Assembly (NCBI GenBank): GCA_029962745.1
Contig: CM057154.1
Coordinates: 28,617,763 to 28,681,762, forward strand
Source of the DNA: Echinometra lucunter
Lineage: Eukaryota; Echinodermata; Echinoidea; Camarodonta; Echinometridae
Length of the DNA stretch: 64,000 bases
Direction: 5' to 3'
Shown here: piece by piece, positions 1 to 12,911 of the stretch
Layout: each line of letters begins with the position of its first letter
How positions within the stretch are numbered: the stretch's first letter is position 1
The notes under the pieces: model-generated
What the model saw: the letters and a program-made list of their open reading frames with translations, nothing else
Told to the model about the DNA's origin: nothing
Database searches by the model: none
Position numbers and translations under genes: made by a program

Positions 1-1373
1 CATCCCCCCCCCCCCAATCGTTTTCAGTTTCGGGGACATGATAGGGTATGTCCGCAAATTATGAAAGTCTTTTATTTTATATTATTTAGCTTGTTAGCAA
101 ATTTTCTTTTATGAAAAGCGACACACCATAAAAAGCAGAACTTTTTCTTTTTTTTTTTAAAAAAAGGATTCCCAAAATATGAAATAGATTGATGCCCCTG
201 CATGCACAGTACTTTGCATTTATCAGATAAAGAATACAAACTAATAGCTTCATCCAAGAGCATAGCCGGTATGTGGCAGGTTTAATATCGATGACTTGCT
301 GCTCATGTTTACATGCTCAAAGCAATTGTACATCTTGAAAATATAATTGATATGAGAAAGTGTACTTGTAGTAGCATGATATCTTATATTGTGTATGAAA
401 ATAGGAGCTAAGGTACATAATGTCATTTGTTTGTCAATCCTACACCACAGAGAATCTTGAGTATTTGATATCAATATTCACATATTTTGAATATTGCAAT
501 TCTTTTAATGATAGGAAAAAACACTTCTTTTGTGTTCCCAAGACAGTGATACTTGCTAGTAGGTCACTTTTAGGCTCCCCACATATCACCTTAAACAAAG
601 GAGAAAAATCATAGCAAAATCCTTGAAAGTGTTCTGGGATGAGATGGATCAAACTGCCCGAAATAAAAAAAAAGGAAACTTCTCAAACTATCAAAAGAAT
701 GGCCTGTCATCCATCTTCTCCTGATCGTCATGGTAACAGCATGCCCTTAATTCCAGCGTTTCCCCTGCCGGAGCCCTCAATAGCTCGTGACTCAGGGAGG
801 CTTTCTCTACCAAGGAAGGTTTAGCTGTAACAGCTTTATGCTGCTTGATGGATATCACCTTTTTATGAATCAACAATTGCACATGTGTGTCATAGGCTCC
901 ATTTATAATAATGTTCAGGGTATATTCAAGTTAAAAAAAAAAAATGAGGGAACAATTTTGAGATCTTAATCATTGCTCCAGAGATGTGTGGAAAAAAATT
1001 GCTGCCCTCAACTTCTGTATGGGGAGAAGATATTGTGATACATGTGTAGACAGAATTAATGCTCTCTGGTCATTCTCTGTTAGTTCGTAACTTTTCAAAA
1101 TTCTCAAAGGCAAAATAATGAAAAAAGCATGTCTCTGTGGCCTGAGGAATTTTGCACCAATCAGGCCTATATTTTTATTTTATTTCTAAGTTGAAATGAA
1201 AAAGGCTATTGGAAGGAAACCAGGTTTAAATTAAAAAAATAAAAAATAAAAAAAATCTCCATTGCTGTTATGAGAAATTCCCACACAGGTCATGCACCTG
1301 TATTGATGTGCTTATGTGTCTGTGATTCTCCTGACTGTGCTTATGTGACCATGATGAATCAGAAAGTAGTATA

Positions 1374-1655
1374 CACTATGAACATGACGGACAAAGAAAG
1401 CAGACAAAATAAGCAATCCCTCATTCTACCCTTCACAATGGTTCTGGTAGTCAAAAGAACATCCCTTCACTGCTGTTGTCTAAAATATGTGGAACAGGTG
1501 TCACATGCATATTCCCCTGGAACTACATGATTAAACATAAAAGCTGTGAAGGGATGTTCTTTTGACTACCAGAACCATTGTGAAGGGTAGAATGAGAGGT
1601 TGTTTATTTTGTCCGCTTTCTTTGTCCGCTTTCTTTGTCTGCCATGTTCATAGTG
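1374..1655. mobile_element. CACTA-type (EnSpm-like) MITE, copy 1
   Basis: The ends are CACTATGAACATG and its complement CATGTTCATAGTG, and the arms are complementary for about 95 bp. It is flanked by ATA on both sides. A CACTA terminus with a 3-bp target duplication is diagnostic of the CACTA/EnSpm superfamily. There is no transposase. The right arm contains a small direct duplication (CCGCTTTCTTTGT repeated). Confidence 0.85.
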
Positions 1656-1768
1656 ATATCTTGTCTGCTCAGTGCCACAAAGGTATCATTTCACAGGAAC
1701 TTCTTTTTACAGGTAGAACCCTACAATGGATTATACATGTACACATGGCATTCATAAGCAAAACTGAA

Positions 1769-1903
1769 TGACTACATTTTCAAAATGGTAGATTAACACT
1801 TTGAACATGCTGGATTCAACACTATAAAGGTCGGAATCCAGCATGCATAGTGTTGAATCCAGCATGTTCAAAGTGTTTATCTACCATTTTGAAAATGTAG
1901 TCA
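1769..1903. mobile_element. Short foldback element
   Basis: Inverted arms of about 60 bp begin TGACTACATTTTCAAAATGG and end with its complement, separated by a small loop around 1825-1845. It lies about 110 bp after the CACTA-type copy. No coding capacity, superfamily unknown. Confidence 0.75.
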
Positions 1904-1954
1904 CTCCTCCACCCGTTTAAATATTGATTTAACATTTTAGTTTTTAGAGAGCAT

Positions 1955-2278
1955 AAGGCTTGTTCACATATGAAGCGGCAAACCCGCAAGGTAGACCTCT
2001 ACGGTAAACGGTTTGAATGAATGGTAAATAAGGCAACAAAGAAACATCTTTATAGGCAAAAATGATCTTTTTTTTGCCTCCTGGCGGCAAAATGGTGTCA
2101 ACCAATAGTTGTATAAAGCAAGTGCAAAATATGATGACCCAAGTTTGTCTTAACAACTTTCGGCAAAACTCTTTTATTTGAGCTTGAACTGTTATTAGAG
2201 CTTGAACTGTTATTAATGCGTCAGTGTACATCTTGTCATAAGTGGTGCGGTTTAACGTGCCATACAGTATGTGAACGC
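1955..2278. mobile_element. AGGCTTGTTC-family foldback MITE, copy 1 (decayed)
   Basis: It begins AGGCTTGTTCACATATG and ends with an imperfect complement (CAGTATGTGAAC). It shares internal segments (GGCGGCAAAA, GTGCAAAATATG) with 35899-36220. It includes a short direct repeat, GAGCTTGAACTGTTATTA, twice at about 2180-2215. Confidence 0.6.
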
Positions 2279-2479
2279 GTAAAAAAATGCGGGACTGTGT
2301 TGCTAGATATCTACATGTGTGTAAATGAGCTTTTCTGAAGCCCTTTAAGGACTAGGTTTACATTTAGCAATGTTCTGTATTGGTTAAACAGGGTACCTCT
2401 TTCTATTGATACCTTATCCTGTTGAAACTTGTGCATTTTTCAGCATGTTTCTTATTTCAAACTACCTGAATCTGTAGAT

Positions 2480-2960
2480 CTAAAACTATTCTCAGGCAGA
2501 AAATTGTTATCACAAACTTCATCGTGAACATGACCTTTCCAGTCATAATTTGCCTTCTAAATATAGTGTCCAAACTAGGTCCCTTACTGCTCTTCTACTT
2601 TTCGCTTGCTCTAGAGACAAAAAAAGGTTGCATTGCGGATAACCCTCTTGAAAGATCCCAAGAGGCTTTACAGTTTCCAGTTAGGAGGATGTCAAATGTT
2701 TCCCTGAAAATAAAGGGGAAAAAAGGGGCATGAATCTGATTGGGATGACTTATGGGATAGTAATGTCTCAAATACATGTACATCTTTGCTAATTTTGTTG
2801 TTTCTAAGAGTAGGTTCCTAGTACATACTGTTTTCATAATCTATTAGCTACACTTGTATTTGCTACATTCCATACAGGTTTTATTTAAGGAGGAAATATT
2901 TGAAAGATCCATACTTTAAAAGGAAATGCCCCTATAAAAATCTCTCAAGACTTCACAGTT
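2480..2960. repeat. Degenerate interspersed repeat, family A (upstream block)
   Basis: Shares diverged blocks with 5318-5660: ATGTTTCCCTGAAAAT, a CATGACCTTT...GTCC stretch and AACCCTCTTGAAAGATC. It is too diverged to classify. Confidence 0.4.
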
Positions 2961-2975
2961 TCATGATCTGATTGG

Positions 2976-3208
2976 CAAGGCTCTACAAAAATTTGTCTTT
3001 CTGCTTGCCCGTTGGGCAAGTTTCTTTGAAAATTGCTTGCCCAAAACATATCTTGCTTGCCCGAAAAAAAAAATTCTTTTGTTCTGTTTCCACAAATTAC
3101 GAAAATTCATGACAATCAAATTTGCAACAAGTGACTTCAAAATTCACTTGTCCTTTCATGATTTTTAGTTGCCGTGGGCAAGCGGGCAAGTGGGTTTGTA
3201 GAGCCCTG
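2976..3208. mobile_element. hAT-like foldback MITE (CARGGCTCTACAAA ends)
   Basis: Left end CAAGGCTCTACAAA, right end TTTGTAGAGCCCTG. Inner arms contain repeated CTTGCCC/GGGCAAG motifs. Flanks show TGATTGG on the left and TGATTAG on the right, consistent with a slightly decayed 7-8 bp target duplication. CAGGG termini plus an 8-bp duplication suggest hAT. Confidence 0.65.
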
Positions 3209-3964
3209 TGATTAGAATGTAAATTGTTTCTCTGACAAAAAAAAAATGGAAAGTGAAACAATGGGTCCACATTAACCCAAAGTTAATTGGAACTTACAGT
3301 CTTTATATAGTACATGTAGTTTTGATTGTGACCTTTTTAGTTGTATTGTTTCTGTTTTTTAAAAATGTTTTCAGGATCTTGGTTTTCATTAGCCATCGAA
3401 AATGTAAAGATCCATGATTTCCATAAAGCATTCCTTTTTTTTTCCAATTGCATTTATTCATAATCTCTTCAAAATACACAATAACATCAGAAGGTTCATT
3501 TTACATTCACATATCGAAGCATTAAACAAAATCCAATAATTAATTTGGGAGTCTGAGCAAAGATTTACTAGTACAAGTCCTGTTTTCCTCTAGCCTCTTG
3601 TAATTCAGGGCAAACAAATATCTTCAACTAGATTCTGTATCATCAACACCCTTATAATTGCATACCACAATCAACTTATAAACTGTCCAAATAGCTTTGG
3701 CAATAAGGTCGTCTGTCTCATCATGTTCACTATTTTTTTTAATCAAAAGATCAATGTTAATTTCCACATGTTTATGAAAAACCTTTTCCATAAAGTTTTT
3801 CCATGAAGCATTCTTGAAATGTCTAGCAATCATTTCTCTGGAAGGGGAAGCTTCTTATCAGTATGACTTTGATTGTGGCCTATATAGTGATATTGTCTCT
3901 GTGAAAGTTAGAGTCTCTATCCATTCTCTTTCTGCTTCTTTCTTTAGCTATTAATTGGTTTATC

Positions 3965-4375
3965 ATATTGTATTAAAGTGATTACACTATGGTAAATTTT
4001 TTTTGGATATATGATCGAGAATAGAATTATAAGAAGAATAACATTACAATTATGATGATTTTCAATCGAAATCAATGCATTTTGGCTAATTTTCTCATAA
4101 AAAGTCAAGAGCTGACCCAAAAATTTGAGTATGAGGTATGACGTCAAAGTGGGTACCCAGCTTCGCGCATTGCAGTTGTGCTGCGCGCTAGACTGTACAA
4201 TATGTATTATACCTTGCGCGCATTTTGCTAGAAGTGCACGACAAGGTACCCATTTTGACGTCATTTTGACGTCAAAGTGGGTACCCAGTTGAAACTGGGT
4301 CACAGCTGAGGGGTCAAAAATATCCTGAAATCTTACCACATTTGGGGATTTCCTTGGCAACACGACTTTTAAAAG
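3965..4375. repeat. Interspersed repeat, family B, copy 1 (with GACGTCAAAGTGGGTACCCA)
   Basis: Begins TTAAAGTGATTACAC and shares ATTTT(C)AGTCGAAATCAA and GTGGGTACCCAG blocks with 19030-19290. It contains local inverted copies of GTCAAAGTGGGTACC around 4143-4160, 4245-4262 and 4270-4290, able to form hairpins. Confidence 0.6.
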
Positions 4376-4627
4376 AAACTTTAGGCAGATGATTTTCTGC
4401 TAATAAAATCATGCTCTTTTAAATGAACTAACATTGTTTCAGCATTGGGTACCCCCTTTAACTCAGTATTCAATTACAAAAGTCATCTCTAGATATATGA
4501 AGGGACTTTCCACAATATCCTGCCACCAGGTGGTAGAATCTCAAATATTTCCCATTGGACCTCTAGGAAGAACAGAAGCATTATGATGATACTTCTGTAT
4601 AGAGCTTTCCAGAGTTTTTTTTTTCTT

Positions 4628-5206
4628 TTAAAGAGGCCAACAAACAGGAAATCATGGGGAAAACGAATTCGAAAAAGGCTTATGTACTTTTACACTATAA
4701 TCCGTCCTTTATGCGAGCCCGTCGGACTAATGCGACAAAAGTTCGGACAGCACGAAGTTTACCGAACTCAACCTAGTCATACACTTCGGGTTCTCACATT
4801 TCTCAACAATTCTAAGTGTTTAGACTGTTAACGGGTCTCATCGTGTTCACTCGAAGAAACGTCTTGTATAAGGCTCCAACATTTCAAAATACAAAATATA
4901 GTCTACTTCTGGTATGTTAGTCTAGCCATTAAACTCCATTGCCTTTCCCCGACACGTCGTCGCCGCGGATTACGTAACACCCCTTAGGCTCTCCCAGGGA
5001 GCTGGCCATGTAATTGTTTTTCCATATGACTAGCTGTTTTTAGCTTTTTCATTGCGCGAAAATTGAAACACGTACGGCAATAAATCACAGTTGTTTAGAA
5101 TGGATTATCCCTTTTCTTGAAACTTGAGCGGCCGACTGCATTCCCCCTCTCTCATCCGAGATCACCCTGCCTTTCCCCATGATTTCTCATTTTCTAGCCC
5201 CTTTAA
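4628..5206. mobile_element. TTAA-ended MITE, family C, long copy
   Basis: TTAA at both edges. Imperfect terminal repeats: TTAAAGAGGCCAACAAA and the complement of TTTCTAGCCCCTTTAA, both leading into AAATCATGGGG. TTAA target duplication suggests piggyBac-type mobilisation (inference). It carries about 205 bp (around 4893-5098) absent from the second copy. Confidence 0.65.
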
Positions 5207-5317
5207 GCTTTGATTTATGCATTTTTAATATTTATACATGTATATCACAGACACTGCAGTGACAGCAAAAACAACCTCTTCAAAGATCCATGGTGGCTTA
5301 TCTGAGTTCAAGAGCTC

Positions 5318-5660
5318 TAAGAAAATCTAAAATGTTTCCCTGAAAATCTTCTGATCATTGACAGGATCATATTTAGGACCTTCCAGGCAATCTAATTTTG
5401 CTGATAAAGTATCCCTATTAGCCGCACCCTTTAAAAAGTTATCTCAAGTGGCTCTACAGAGTAACCAGCTACTAATGGAATACAAAACAATATTTCCCTG
5501 AAAAATCTAGTTATCTTGTTCTCAATCATGTTCATGACCTTTTAAGCAATATCATTTCTGCTAATTATAGTGGCCCTACCAGGTCCCATTTTTCTCCCCG
5601 AGCTCTACAGATAAACATGGTCATTGAAAACCCTCTTGAAAGATCTCCAGCGGTCGGTTG
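5318..5660. repeat. Degenerate repeat, family A (two tandem units of about 165 bp)
   Basis: Two diverged units start near 5320 and 5490, each with TTTCCCTGAAAA, a GACCTT/GCAAT block, GCTAAT or GCTGATAAAG, and GCTCTACAG. Related to 2480-2960. Confidence 0.4.
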
Positions 5661-8600
5661 GTCGGTTGTCCCAGGGCTGTTTAGATTGAGTCACAAGGAT
5701 CATCCCGTTTGTCTATTTTTAATCGGCAGTATCCATGGAACTGGACTTCCATGAGGCTGTGACAGATTCATTTTCCCCCTTCTCTTCAATAAGAGCAATG
5801 TATAGTATTAGCATGTACTACAAAAAAGTATAAAAAGCATGGTTTAAAGCTTCATCCTGAATATTTGTGTTAAAATTTGTTATTTACTCCATTATTAGGC
5901 TTTATTTAACAACTACAACATCAACATCAGCAATAGCACTAGCAACGAAACTAGCAAGAATGAAAAAGTTTATGTAAATCTCTGCCAGCACCGCCAAGAT
6001 AGATTAATTTTTTGTGTTTGTTGATCAGTGATTGGTTCATCTATGGAAGATATTAACATATTGCCAACTGGTATGTAAGATTCAGAGACTTAGCTTTTAA
6101 AGGATTTCCATATAAGCAGTTGGTTAAGAAAACTTTGCTGTTGCCTGAAACCAATTACAATAAAGATTAAATAACACTTGTGCAAAGCTATGATACTTTA
6201 CTGTTTTTGAATATCCATTTTTTTTTTTTTTTTTTTACTTTCATTCGCATTTCCAGATACTTATAAATGAGTTTTATTTCAATAGCAACATACAAACAAA
6301 CAAATCTAAACTGTTAATACTGGAAGTGACGTCTTACTCCGATTCACTGAAGTCACTGTAAACTTCAGCAAATTGCAGTGGGAGTTTCTTGGAAAATGTG
6401 CTCATCCTTCATTACATAATGAAAGTGATGAGTGAACTGCTATGCTTCCTTTTCCCAGTAAACACTCTTGATTTGTTTACAATAACAGAATTACTTTCAG
6501 AGATATGTCTTGAGAGATGTATCCTGTTTGTTGATTTCTTTCAAGGAATCGGATGTGGACATGCTCGTGATGGTGTCAAAACTGCCATACGTTGATTATA
6601 CATGGAGATGCTAAGTGACTGCACTTCTTAATTGCTCTACATTGGTACACTGGGGGATTTGAAGGAGAGGTAGTGGTTGGGGGGGGGGGGGGGCCACAAT
6701 TCGCCAATCCTGGCAGAATTCTGACCTTTGATTTTTTTTTAAATTCAGGATTTCACTTCAATTGCTGACAATTAGTCTGTATTTATTACAATGAACGGAA
6801 CACCATTACATGCAGGGATACATGAAAAATTCTACATGCTGCAAAGTTATACAGTTTTGGTAATCAGACTGTAGGAGAAGTAGTGGAAGTAAGGAAACTA
6901 ATCACAAAGATAAGTACAATTAAATTTACTTAAGTCGAATCTGTTGAGACCACAAAAATTCAACTTAGGAAATGTGAAGAACACATATTTTGTATAGTTT
7001 GGTCAAAAAATTGATTCGATGTAGGGAAAGTTCAACTTATGCAAATTAGAGTTAAGCAAGGTTAACTGTATTCTCAAATATTACATGTACATGTTCAAAT
7101 GGTAATGGTGGGGTACAAGGTTGACACTAAGTGAATGAGCAATCTTTTTAATTGTTAAAAATTCTAATAATGTCTGCATAATCTGAAAATAGTTTCTATT
7201 AATTGGCAGTAGAGGAAATTGTGAAGTTGTGAAGAGGAGATTTTTTTTTTCTTTGATTTGGGGCCAAATCTGTAGTTCAAACATTGGGAAGAATTTGATT
7301 TGAATTCCATTGTCGTGATTAATGACAGTGGCCTCTTTTGATTAATAGATTCAACATTGGTTGTATGGAAGTGTTAATTCCCTGTTCTATTTTACCACGA
7401 ACCCCAAGCCCTTGCTTGGCAACTCACTGTCTTTCTTGAGTGTAATACAGGAATTGGATGGAGATTCCAAGATCAACTTCCCAAGCCAGCCTAAAGCTCT
7501 CTGAATGAATCAGAAAGTAGAGGACTTTGGGTGACTTCAGTACTTTCTTGTTGACTGTACTTTACCCCTCCATGCTATCATGATTACTGGATTACAACAG
7601 AAATATGATACATGGGGGACTACAGAACAACTTACATAGGATGACTGTATTAGACAAAGAACAATAGAAACTTTAAAGGGAGCAACCATTTTGTATTAAA
7701 ATGAAAGTATTTGTTGAAATTCTGCTGGCATCTACCTCTATGTATTGGAGGAGATCATGAAAGTGGATGACAAGCAATGACTTTTTTTCTCGCAAAAATT
7801 GGCCTGCCTTTTGAATATTTTTTCATGTCTTTTACAATTATAATTATCTCTTTGTATTTTGTATCTGCAAATGTTTACATAAACTATACTTTTTTTTTCT
7901 TTCGGATGGATACAGATACTTACTTTTGAAGAGAAATCGTTTTGAAGTAATGAGTGAATAAAGGCTTACATATGCAGAGTGTGTACTGCTTTAAAAAAAT
8001 GCCAGATTTTTAAGCGTACTACATTTCACATTTTCTTATTTCATTACACGCGTCACAGAATTATCCATAGGTCCTTTGTTGCGTCATTTATTTGCACTTT
8101 GGATTCATTAAGGTAAAAAAAAAAACCTGTTGCCGTCATTTTGTTGCAGTATACTGCTGCATATGTTGTTATGATTATTGTTGCTAGTAGTGATATTTCC
8201 AGCATCTTGTACAAGTACACAGAAGCTTGGAAATGTGATACATCAACACTTCCGAGGTCTTTACTTTTTCTTGTGTGATATTTCTGGAAAATATTCCAAA
8301 AATAGTTTAAAGGCATTGGTTAACATTGTTATGATTTTTAAAAAAATTTTGTTTTGTTACTTGAAAATGGGATAAACATAAGGGTTATAGTGTAAAAATA
8401 CCAGTCTGAAAGTTTCAAAGTATAATATGCACAGGAAGTATTTTTAAATATCAATAATGTGAACCAATGTTTGAAAAATATATGAGGGTCGGTTGCACAG
8501 AACAGACATAAAGAGTGCGCATGCGCGTGTGACTCACCTTACCGTACTGTGTGTATTGGCGAATCACACAGCGGGAGGCACATAATGGCATTTTCAAATT

Positions 8601-9227
8601 CAAGCAAAGGTTCCTCTTAGTGATTGTCTCGTGAGACGAAGGATAATAAAATCGCCGTTTGCATCTAACTTACACTTTTTCATTCCAAATTATGGTTGGT
8701 TTCAGGGTTTTTGAGTACAAATACAAGTACTCATAGACATGTTTCATCTTAGTTTGAGAATTTTTTAAATCAGCTACTCACAAAGTTAGCCAATGCCTTT
8801 AAGACACTAATCAGCTAATTTGACCATAGTGCATATTCTAAACATATTTATGTTTTTCTTCTGAAAATGGATAAAGAGATATAACAAGGGCAAAAGATAC
8901 TGAGTGTTGATCTCTAAATCTTTAGTTTACAGGTTAAATGGTACATGTAATCCACTTTTCAGCCACCCCTGATCCATAAAACTAGTTCAATCAAAGGCCT
9001 TTCTTTAAATAATTTCTGGGATTTTTATAAGCTTGGGACTTGTCCTGGGGGAAAGCAGTAGATGTGGAGAAATCCTTGTTAGCACTATTCAGTTATGGTT
9101 GCCAAGATTTGGCTGAGGTTTCCAAAAAGCTAAGACATTGCTTCCTCTAGAATCACAATCCCTGTGTGCTGTCTGTTTGATGTGTGGTTGGTCTGTCATG
9201 CCAAACTTACCGCAAAAGAAACCAGGG

Positions 9228-9371
9228 CCCTGTTTCATAAAACTTGTTATCAGTGACAAGTGCTACATTTCTTTGACAAATTTGCACTCAGCCAATCAAA
9301 TGCAAGGATTTCAATAGCTTATAACATTTATTGCAACTTGTAATATTGATAACAAATTTTATGAAACAGGG
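9228..9371. mobile_element. Foldback with CCCTGTTTCATAAAA ends
   Basis: The left arm CCCTGTTTCATAAAACTTG pairs with a right arm AATTTTATGAAACAGGG; TTATCA/TGATAA extends the pairing. It contains CAGCCAATCAAATGC, which resembles the middle of the elements at 44655 and 45912. Confidence 0.7.
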
Positions 9372-12300
9372 TACAGATCAAGTTACATACAGATGAATCA
9401 CAGGATCAGAAACGTGAAGATGATTCTTAATAAAGTTTATTTGTCCAATAATAACATTTAACTTGTTTTATGCAGTTCAGGTTTTATGAGTCTGTGTGCT
9501 TTCAATAGTAAATGTAAAGTGAAATGTTTGTGGATCTTACCCTTTTCATGTCTTTGATTTTTCAAATCATTAAGATGATATTTTTTCTTTCAGTTCACTA
9601 CAATATAATCATTTATATGAAACTTTCAATTCCCCACCCCCTCCCTCTTCTGTAATTTATGATTTAAAATTTGTCCATGTTTGAAATGTTGACTTGTATC
9701 TTTAAATTGGCACCCTTCAATCTCAAGTTCTTGGAAGATACAGATCAAATTTTCATTCAAGACTTTGTAACTCATCCAAGAGGAGACTAGGATGATAACG
9801 GTTTTGTACCGGACTAGAACATGATAGGGCTAATTTTTGCCCCCATTTTTAGCTCCTTGTTACCATAGATGCCTATATTTGGAACAAACATTGTGAGCAC
9901 AGTTTTATGTGAACTTGATTTTGTGTGAGCGTTTTATGCTGTCATCTTTATCATTTGAGTAGGTTTCTTGAGAATGCAGCATCATTGCTGGAACTTTTAA
10001 AATGATTTTTTTTTTAATTGTTTTATTTGTAGATGCTTTACTTGATTTTGTATCCACTAATAACATGAAATACTTTTTGAGAGCATACTCATTACTTAAT
10101 TTTTACTAATGATAATAATGATGTTAAAACACATTTTATCATGCATCTGATACTAGGTGCAGTGGTAGTATCAACCCGGTCCCCCCCCCCCCAAAAAAAT
10201 GGACCTTTCACCTGCTTTGACTCTACCCCACATTATCTGAAAAACTTTCTGACAAATCAGACCGTATTAGATAAACACAAACTCTTTCCATGATAATGAC
10301 GGCTGTCCATCTTACAGCTAGGTTCTGTAGCCATGGAATTCTAATCCTGTTGTATCACTGTCAAGTCAACGATGAGTTACTTAACCTTTAGAATTATTGT
10401 AGCATTAAGCTCCCTGCTGATTGAGGTCTGGGTTTGTTGTTAAGTGATTTGTTCTTTTTGTTTGTCATTGTTTTGACAATTTACCCCCTAATTTTTTTTT
10501 TTTTTTAATTTATCCACTAAACAACTTTTCAAAGATATGGTTAAACTCTACAAACATACTCATTTTTTTTCCTTTCTTGGTCTGCTTTGCACCCTAAATG
10601 CATTACACTTGTCACATGACACAACCCTAAAAAAATGCACTTTTCACAAATTTTTATTTTGTTTTTCTTGGTTGTATGTGTACAGAAATGTATTTGACTG
10701 CCCCCCTCACTCTATGTATGTTGATGTTATCTTGCTCTTCTTTATAAAATAAAATCAGACTTGAAAAATTAGAGGGGGGGGGTTAGAGGGCAGCTTATCA
10801 AAATTATAAATGACCTTTAGGGAAAATAAGGGCCTTGCTATGAGATTTCATTTGGTCTTTATTTTCATAATATTCACTTTTAGCAAAGAAATTTGTGAGG
10901 AGCGTGTGGGAAGGCTGAATTCTCATTTAAGTCTCCAGTTTATCCAAACTGCATCTAAGTAGGAGTGTTTTCCAAAGCAAATAGCCTGGGACTCTCATTG
11001 TGTTTAGCTAACTCAGAGTAGCACACTTCCATTTGTTTGCCTTGTTTGATTCAGTCTGAGAAACGAACCTTGTCGAGCCTGGAAAGTGCATTGCTCCGTG
11101 GTTTTATACATTTAAAGGTACCATTAAACTGGACTTCAATGTTCATCAGTTCTTGGGTCACTTGCACCTTCTTCTGCGGCAGATTCATGTCCGTACATTC
11201 AGAGATCCCACACACAGATAGGAGACATAGTCAACAAAACACTTTATAAGGAAGCAGCATGTGGAGATCTGTAATTTACCAAAGGAACGTTTACAAGATC
11301 CGCTGCTGCTCAAATGATGTGGTCTGTTTGAAGCTGTTGAATGATCAGACCTGAATATTATGAATACCCAGATCCATGACACCTCCAGTATTGAAAGTAA
11401 TTTCCACTGATATTTGTCACTTTAGACCTGTCTCATATATGGCATGGCTATTAATCTGAATTGATTATATTTTAAACTTGAGAATGATCTCAGTTGGAAA
11501 TCTACATGTGTGATGTATAAAAGGCATAAAACTGCCAATATTCTTTTTTAACTTGGAGTAGATTTACTTTTCTATAAAAAAAAAGAAATAATGAAGCAAT
11601 TGAAATTACACAAGGTAATTAAGGAGTGAATTCATTTTTAGATCTCATTATTAATTATTATTTTAAATAATCAGAAAATAATCAGAATATTAACACAATT
11701 CCAGACAGAGTTAGTAAAAAACAAGCAAGCAAGCAAGCTAGCAAATTTCTATCGCCCTATCAAATCTATTAACTTGATAATGATAATAATCACTTATTGT
11801 CATGAAGAAGTTGTAAGTTTCAAACTTTTTTTCAACTTTGGAGTACCAGTCACTTATTCTAGTCTAAAGAGAGAAGCCCCTCCTTGCTAACCCCCATGCT
11901 TAAATGCTGTCATGCACTGTGCTTGCCCAATCACGTGTTGATTGGTAGACGCCCTTCTTTGACGTTCTGTCAACCAAGGAATGCCGCACTCTGGTGTCAT
12001 TGTTTGGCCAGATTTGTTCTCTATCACGCAACATCTCCCATTGTATTCTGTGTGGTCTTGGTTTCCAGACCACAGTACATGTATATAGTCATTCCATAAT
12101 TTCTGTGTATTTTTTAGAGTGTGCTTGTGTTTGAAACAAATCTTGTTTTATACATAGAAATAGTCATGCATTTGCAAAGATTCCTTAATTATTGGGAGAA
12201 ATGTAAGAATATTAGGTCTCTAGTTGTTTTTTTTTATTGTTTTAGTTGTTTTTGCTATAAATGCTTAAATTTTTTATTTCAATCAATGCAGTTACAATTC

Positions 12301-12659
12301 AATCTAAAAATTATTTTATCCCTTGCATTTGTTGATTGTGTATTCATAAACAACCTGTTAAAAGATGGTATACCAATATACGAACTTTCACAATACACAA
12401 TGATGTGTTGACATTGTGCCTTTTTGGTGTTGTTCATGTACTGTATGTATAGTCTCTTCTGTTTTAGATGTTAGAAGATTATTATTAATCAGAAGTGGGT
12501 CTGAATTTAAACAGGCATACAGACTTGTTGTTATAGATTGGTGGTGGCTCCCTTGATCTTCCAGCCTGTTTTTGTTATTGTAGACACTGACTGCCTCACG
12601 TTTATCATACTGAATGCATGCTTGCTGGTGGTTTGGTGGCCACGGAATCCATCAGTTCA

Positions 12660-12881
12660 CGTCAGTTTGCATGCTGGTAGGCTTATAGGTGGAATACCTG
12701 TGTGATTGTCATGTCATTCATTCATTCATTCGTTCATCTGTGAGGAGTGTCAGTTGTGTTCGAGCCAGTGCCTGCTGTAGCCGATCTCTGCTAACGCTCG
12801 AGGACCAGTCGTTTGGTAATGGATTTTTACGAGGGATTACTTATGAAGGATTTAGTCGTGTGAACTTTAGGGGTTCCTGCC
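12660..12881 (+). promoter_or_regulatory. SSH: Possible 5' UTR / first-exon leader of SSH
   Basis: The 220 bases before the candidate ATG contain more CpG than the surrounding AT-rich DNA, include a short CATT microsatellite, and have stops in all frames close to the ATG. That fits a leader rather than coding sequence. No TATA box or initiator is convincing. This is inference from position only. Confidence 0.25.
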
Positions 12882-12911
12882 ATGCCTTCTTCCTCAGAAA
12901 ACAGTATCCTC
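12882..12911 (+). CDS. SSH: Candidate SSH first coding exon, MPSSSENSIL
   Basis: ATG at 12882 sits in a good context (GCCATGC), has an in-frame TGA 21 nt upstream, and after ten codons meets a perfect donor, C|GTAAGT, at 12912. The exon ends in phase 0, which is what the exon at 26500 needs. The peptide recalls the SSSASNSEL stretch near the N terminus of human SSH1. The usual SSH start (MALVT-QRSP) was not found in the window, so this may be an alternative first exon, with the canonical one lying upstream. It could also be chance. Confidence 0.5.

Larger units (their letters stand above)
1..12659. other. 5' flank, no recognised gene
   Basis: Apart from the listed elements (1374-5660, 9228-9371), this stretch is AT-rich, with poly-A/T and poly-G/C runs and only short open frames lacking recognisable composition or motifs. 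I see no gene or RNA. A more upstream SSH promoter or first exon cannot be excluded. Confidence 0.7.
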
